From Glaciozyma antarctica PI12 (lineage: Eukaryota; Basidiomycota; Microbotryomycetes; Kriegeriales; Camptobasidiaceae), in assembly GCA_002917775.1 (NCBI GenBank), contig KZ627157.1, positions 250,032-314,031 on the forward strand: a DNA stretch of 64,000 bases, given 5' to 3'. The notes under the pieces are model-generated. The model was not told the origin of the DNA. It did not search any database and saw nothing but the letters and a program-made list of their open reading frames with translations. The translations under genes and the position numbers were made by a program. Positions within the stretch are counted from its first letter, which is position 1. Every line of letters starts with the position of its first letter. Below, in pieces: positions 59,053-64,000 of this stretch.

Positions 59053-60599
59053 ATGGAAGGCTCAAAGGACGATCACCAAGCCTTTCAGCGCGACCTCGAG
59101 AAGGTTGGCTCGCTGGTCTGCAAACAGTGCGGCGTGAGTCCAAGTTGAACCATCCCCGTTCCTCGCCGCAACTCACACTCGACTCGCTACTCAAGGCCTT
59201 TCCCAACCGAGACCAGGATATCAACGACATCAAGCACACCGGACTTTTGCGCTGCAGTCGCTGCCTCTGGGCCATGTAGTGCGTTCGCGTTCCTCGAGCT
59301 CCCGCCTCCCCGCACGCCCCAACTAACCCCGCGCCGTCAGCTGCAACGCCGACCATCAAAAGCAGGACTGGGCTTCTCACAAGGCGACCTGCAAGCTCAT
59401 CTCCTCCGCCCGGTCTCGCGGAGAATCCCTCTCCGAGACTCTGGCTCAACTCGCCCTACCCTCGAAGCCCCAGCGCACGCAATTCGGCCAGCAGATGCTG
59501 CCAGGCGCGCAATTGAGTCCTCTACCGCCTACGACACGGATGGTCCCGCTCGAAAGCGCGTGGCCGCTTTTGGCCGTCATTGCGAGCTCTGCGCGCGCGA
59601 GGAGCTTGTTCCCTGTCCCCGAGGCGATCCAGCGCACGATCGAACGGGTCGAGACGCTCAAGGACGGGAGTGCACTCGTGGTGATGGGTAAGGAGCATCA
59701 GATGGGACCGGGAGGGATGAAGGCGTGGTTCCCGAGTGCGGCGAGCGAGAAGGTGGCAAGCAGGCTGTTTAGGAGGGTTACGAGCGATGGATGGAGTATG
59801 GAGACGGCGTTGGGGATCGCATTGGGGATTAGGGAGGTGATGTACGAGAAGCGTGGGGTGGGATTGTCTTACCAGGGCGAACCTCTGACCGTACGTTCAT
59901 TCTCCCATTCCGCTCGTCGCGTTCTCCCCGCATTCTCGAAACTGACGCCACTCTTTTAAAGGACTTTGGTGTGTGCGCCGGCAGTGTACGCGTTACTAGC
60001 CAGGACCGAATCGCCTACCAGCGTCCTTCAGGCCAAATCCTCCCAGGCGACGACCCAGCAGATCACTACTTCCTCTATTTCACCATCGCAAGCGGCGAAT
60101 CAACCTTTGTCGACCTCAACCTCTTCATCTTCAACTTCCGCCTGATCGTCAACCCTCAATTCTGTACGTCCCTCCCCTCCCCCGCTCAAACACGCCACTA
60201 ACCCTTCGCACAGACGCCCCTCCCTCCGTCCCCTCAGGCCTCTTCTCCCCCGGCTTCTCCTTCGGTCGCATCTCCGCCGTCGGCGCCATTCCCAACATGC
60301 ACACCGAGCGACCAGGCCAATCCCGCTGCTCGCTCGCCCGCTGGACCCGCGCGCGCGATCTGGCGAAAGCGTGTACGGAGCAGGGAGTGAGTCAGGAGGG
60401 GGGGACGCTGTTGGAGGAGGTGCATAGGTTGTTGAGAGGGGGGAAGGAGAAGGAGGCGCCGGCGGGGATGATTTCGGTGGCGGTGAGGGGGTTCTACAGG
60501 GAGGCTGAGACGATCTTGGGCGAGGCGTTGGAGAGCGGGAGGTTCGAGAGGTTCCCGTCTATGCCTCAGTTGGGAATGATCGATGAGAGTCCGCTCTAG
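59053..60599 (+). CDS. MYND zinc-finger protein
   Basis: 433 aa. The N-terminal zinc finger reads LVCKQCGAF, then RCSRCLWAMYCNADHQKQDWASHKATC; the spacing between the first and second Cys pairs is stretched by a polar insert (NRDQDINDIKHTGL). The remainder contains no SET motif, so this is a finger-only protein: probably a protein-interaction adaptor, with the partner unknown. A segment with FLYFTIASGESTFVDLNLFIFNFRL is beta-rich and conserved-looking. Exons: 59053-59133, 59196-59278, 59341-59890, 59962-60163, 60214-60599; 1302 nt, frame closed. Converges on the neighbouring regulator with 97 bp between stop codons. Confidence 0.85.
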
Positions 60600-60696
60600 T
60601 ACATTGTAACACAAAGTCACTTCATTGCCACTTTCAGAGTCGATATCGACGGCCTCCGCCATCGCAGCATCAAAAAAAATCTCCCCCTCCTCCTCG

Positions 60697-63600
60697 CTAC
60701 CACTGCGCCAACGCATCCCACCTCCCTCCCTCATCATACGGTCCCAGGCTATGACTCGGACTCGCCACTCCCTCCCCGCCACCTCCAACGCTCAACAACG
60801 CACTCGTATCAAACATGTCCAACCCCAACCAGCTCTCCATCCCCGGCGTCGTAGCAATCTCGTTCACTCCCAACGGGACTAACGACCCTCCTACGGGCGT
60901 AGCGTACGTATCGAGGAAGTACGGGATCGAATCGGGGTAGATCTGTGGCGTGAGAGAGAGTTTGCGAGTCGGGGCTCCCCAGGCGTTGAAAGTGAGAGGA
61001 GTGAAGGAGGAGCCAGGGGTGCCGGGGATGGAGAGGAGGTCGGAAGGAGAGGTGGCGGTTTGGGAGGGAGGGAGGGGGAAGGATTGGATCCAGGCGGGGA
61101 GAGGGGCGGTTTCTGAGAGGAGGTTAGCGGGGAGATGAGAAAGGAGGAGGGACGTACGGAGGGCGAGAGAGGCGGCTTGCTGTCGGATCGCACGGCCTTG
61201 CTTGATCTCCTCGAGTCGTTTCGGAGCGAGAGGGGTGTAGAAGCATGCGAGTTCGAGAGCTTCGACGAACCTGCGTTCGTGATGGCCCAGTCAGTTCTGG
61301 CGCGTTCAGGCGCAGCGAGCGAATTCGTAACGTACCAGTCGATCTCCTTCTCCGATAACTCGTACTCGGGCGCAGAAGGTCCTTCGCGCTCCCCGACTCG
61401 CTGAACGGCCATCGTCGCCCATGCCTGGAGAACTTCGAGCTGAACGACGAGGTGGAACACCATATGCTGCGCTCGCAAGTCTCATCAGCTCTGCCCGACA
61501 ACGTTGGCTACGAAATACCCACCTGGTCGAGCGAGTCGACGAAGACTTTTGAATAAAAGCTGCGCGCACTCCGATCAGCTCTCTGCTCCTTTCCTTTGAA
61601 CAGCGAAAGAAGACTCACGCGAAAAAGCTTGAGGCACTTCCTCACCCTCTTCTCGCTCACCTCGATCATCCCCTCCAGATCGATCCTCTGTCCGACATCC
61701 AAGAACTTCTTCCTCTGCTCGTTCAGGAAGTCGTGACTGAGGTTGATGATATCGAGCAGCTTGATGTCGAGCCTGACGCCGATAAGGAGGTCGAACGCGA
61801 GCTCGTGGCTGTGCTGGAGCTTGGGGTCGACTCCGGTGGGTTGCGAGTTGAAGTCGGTGAGCTTGCGGTAGAGAGTTTGAACGGCTCCGTGGACGTGATC
61901 GACGTGTAGCCAGAGCTGCTCGATATCGCGGAAGGCGGAGGGGCGGCGGTCTGCATTCCAAGAGTCAGGGACGTCGTCCTCCGGGTCGGCAAAGAGCGAA
62001 GACGCACCACTTGCGATAGAGGCGTAGATCCTTTGCACGGCGCAGACGTAGGACCTGGCGAGTGCGAGAGCCTTGTCAAGCTTGTCGGCCGTGATAGGTC
62101 CGAGGCCATTACGAAGAATGTCGTCGAGAGCGACGGAGAGGTTCGACTGAGAGAGGATGGGGACGTAGACGCCGGTCTCCTCAAAGTACTCGTGCAGGTC
62201 GTCTTCGCTGATCAGGCAGGGCATGTTTGAGTAGGCGGCGGTTCGTGCGTCCGATTCCTGCGAGATATAGAGATGAGAACCGCTCGTCGAGGCAAAAACG
62301 GTGGAACGCACGTAGAGGGTCGGTCCGATCTTGCGCTTGATGTCGGAGACTTCCTCCTCAGGGAGACCCGAGCGAAGAAGATCGGTGTAGTGCCCAATCG
62401 CGCTGCGAAGGAAGAAGCGAGCCTTATGTGGACGAACTTCTGCAACTGTGTTCGCTCAAATGCGTCAGCTCTGATCGTCGGCGTCTTCGAGAGGCGTCGG
62501 TTACACGCCACGGCCTGCGCCAAAGCGACGAGAACTTCGGTGTTGCTCCGTGAAGGGACCTGTACGACCGAATACTGCGAGCAGAGGTCGACTGCTCGAT
62601 CCATGATCGCTCGCCAACTGCTCTCCCTTCGAACTCCGGCAGAGAGGACGAGCTCTTGCGATCCAGAAGAGGCTATGTCGGTCCCAGCAGCCCCCAGAAC
62701 AGCCTGTGAGCCCAGGACGAACGTCAGCAGCCTGAACGTAGTGGAACAGGGAGAAGTGCGCACGGAATGTGGACTGGCTCGAGCGCCGAGAGAAGCGAGG
62801 ATCGCTACGGCGACCTTTTATTGGAGAGACGTCAGTTTCGCTTGGAGGAAGTGAGGGGACAACGCACCTGGCTGGTGAGGTCGAGCGACTCGAGATGCTC
62901 TTTGAGATATGGGAGTCGGTCGTTGAAGACGTGGAACGCGGGAAGGTGGAAGCAGCATGAGTTGATCGAAGCTGGTGCACATGGAGAGGTCAGCTGAAGC
63001 TCCAGCGAGCAGCGTGACGAGCGCACCATCGAGTAGATGTCTCGTTAGGGAGGAGGCCATCGCAGGTTGCGCAAGCTGCCAGTCGAGACCTCGGGGTCCG
63101 ATATCGAACGAGTAGTCGATTGGCGATGCGTTCTGGGTCCAGGGCTTGGAAATGGTGGAGATGGCGGAGGACAGGGGGAGGCGACTGGAGTTGACGTTGC
63201 CGTAAGGATAGGTGGAGGAGAAAGAGGCCGAGACGGAGGGATGAGGTCGGAGAGGGTGGGCGCTCTTGTGCGGACGAACAAGGTCGGCAGTGGCGGACGC
63301 AGGAGCCTTGTCATACGGCTTCATGCGCGTACTGCTCTGAACCGTCCAGAGAGGTCGGCTCGTCCTGTAGAGCCGCTTGAGCTGCAGCTCCCTGAACGCG
63401 CAAGCGAGAGCTTACACTGCGACTCCATTCCCGTACTCGCACGTTTCCGCCCTCTTGCGACATCGCGTACACGCAGGAAAGATGCGATCGCAGCGAACCT
63501 GTGCCGGAGGTTAGCGTCTCTGCTCCGAGGATAACCCAGGCACTTCAGCTCACCTTGCGAATCCTGCACGTCTTGCACGACTGTTCAAGAATGCGAGTTA

Positions 63601-64000
63601 GCTCCAGTCCTTTGCTGGGAGAGGGAGGGCGCAGGGAGAGGCAGAGAAAGAGAACCGACCTTGTCTGCCACCTGCGCCATCTCCACGGGAGCGACCGGCG
63701 GAGGATCTCGTTGGGCTACGCTTGGCAAAGGAGCTTTCAGTACCGAAGGCAACTGTCCCACCGGAGTTCCCACCACTGATCCCCACAAGTCGGGCGTGCT
63801 GGCCTCGGAAGCAAACCAAGCGTCCTGGCGACTCGCTGGCGTTCCCACCTCTCCTCCTCCTCCGACTAGGATATCCTCGCCTTCCGCAAAGTTGTACAGG
63901 CCGGTGGAGGACTGCATTGGGAAGGATTGGGGGCCCCCAGCAGCTGTCAAAGTCTCGGTACTTTCGAGAGTTCGGGAGAGACGGGGATGGGGGGGGGGGG
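60697..64000 (-). CDS. Zn2Cys6 transcription factor with fungal-specific TF domain (5' end probably outside window)
   Basis: Nuclear regulator. The binuclear zinc cluster is CKTCRIRKVRCDRIFPACTR followed by CRKRAETC, split over exons B and C. The middle homology region follows (YSNMPCLISEDDLHEYFEE, a form common in fungal TF domains), then HMVFHLVVQLEVLQAW. Exons (minus): 64000-63660, 63580-63554, 63498-63416, 63364-63027, 62971-62868, 62814-62764, 62703-62505, 62445-62312, 62257-62008, 61950-61619, 61559-61523, 61466-61336, 61270-61158, 61112-60697. The frame stays open to the window edge; the first ATG in it is at 63917, so the start is unsure. One surplus base lies at about 61523-61640 (A5 or A4 runs on the plus strand). 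The intron after exon C could be 51 or 24 nt. Target genes are unknown. Confidence 0.85.
63989..64000. repeat. Run of 12 G at the window edge
   Basis: G12 at the very end. Such a run may mark a contig end or a low-quality homopolymer; it also blocks a judgement on the start of the regulator gene. Confidence 0.8.

Noticed and set aside
8789-61640. Programmed +1 ribosomal frameshifting as an explanation of the six frame breaks
   Set aside because: There is no shared slippery sequence or stop context at the six places, and the genes are functionally unrelated; a sequencing or assembly cause is simpler.
1-64000. Transposons, LTR elements, CRISPR arrays, viral insertions
   Set aside because: No reverse transcriptase, integrase, transposase or capsid motif, long terminal or inverted repeats, or spaced repeats were recognised on either strand.

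Overview
This is nuclear DNA from a GC-rich, intron-dense fungus, most likely a basidiomycete yeast of the Rhodotorula/Rhodosporidium type (Microbotryomycetes). The evidence is: about 215 inferred introns in 22 genes, nearly all 45-70 nt; donors mostly gtgcgt, gtacgt or gtgagt; a ctgac or ctaac branch site shortly before a cag or tag acceptor; strong preference for C/G-ending codons; and a fungal gene set (ROT1, KRE6/SKN1, neutral trehalase, a Zn2Cys6 regulator). The lineage is inferred, because no rRNA or marker gene is present. No tRNA, rRNA, CRISPR array, transposon or virus-derived element was recognised.

Layout. 1-3205 is the 3' part of PAN2 (mRNA deadenylation), convergent with a zinc alcohol dehydrogenase (3652-5177, minus). 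A divergent promoter leads to ROT1 (5958-7004), followed by a very large DYRK/Pom1-type kinase (7469-14659), mitochondrial Lon protease (15180-19180), neutral trehalase (19644-22979), a Cys-type glutathione peroxidase (23122-24251) and aspartate aminotransferase (24880-26739). Two minus-strand oxidoreductases follow (an extended SDR and a renalase-like flavoprotein), the second divergent from mitochondrial methylmalonate-semialdehyde dehydrogenase (30622-32965). Next come two tandem secreted, probably GPI-anchored GMC oxidoreductases (33249-39609), an unrecognised modular low-complexity protein (39964-41710, minus), the ER lectin YOS9 (minus), a membrane alpha/beta hydrolase, a PhoD-like phosphatase (minus), NOP2, a CobW/ZNG1-type GTPase, KRE6/SKN1 (minus), a MYND-finger protein and a Zn2Cys6 transcription factor that probably runs off the right edge.

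Themes. Several genes serve the secretory pathway and cell wall (ROT1, YOS9, KRE6, GMC pair), mitochondria and stress (Lon, MMSDH, GPx, trehalase), or RNA metabolism (PAN2, NOP2). These look like ordinary dispersed genes and not a functional cluster.

How gene models were built. Exons were joined by hand from splice consensus and protein-family continuity, and exon lengths were summed to test the frame. Sixteen genes close perfectly. Six (DYRK, MMSDH, second GMC, YOS9, NOP2, Zn2Cys6 factor) each carry exactly one surplus nucleotide, always in the same direction. This looks like single-base insertion errors in the assembly, though real lesions cannot be excluded. The most unusual biology is in the trehalase gene: its two signature motifs are assembled from exons of 10, 9, 16 and 8 nt, and one of the introns between them begins with AT where GT is expected.
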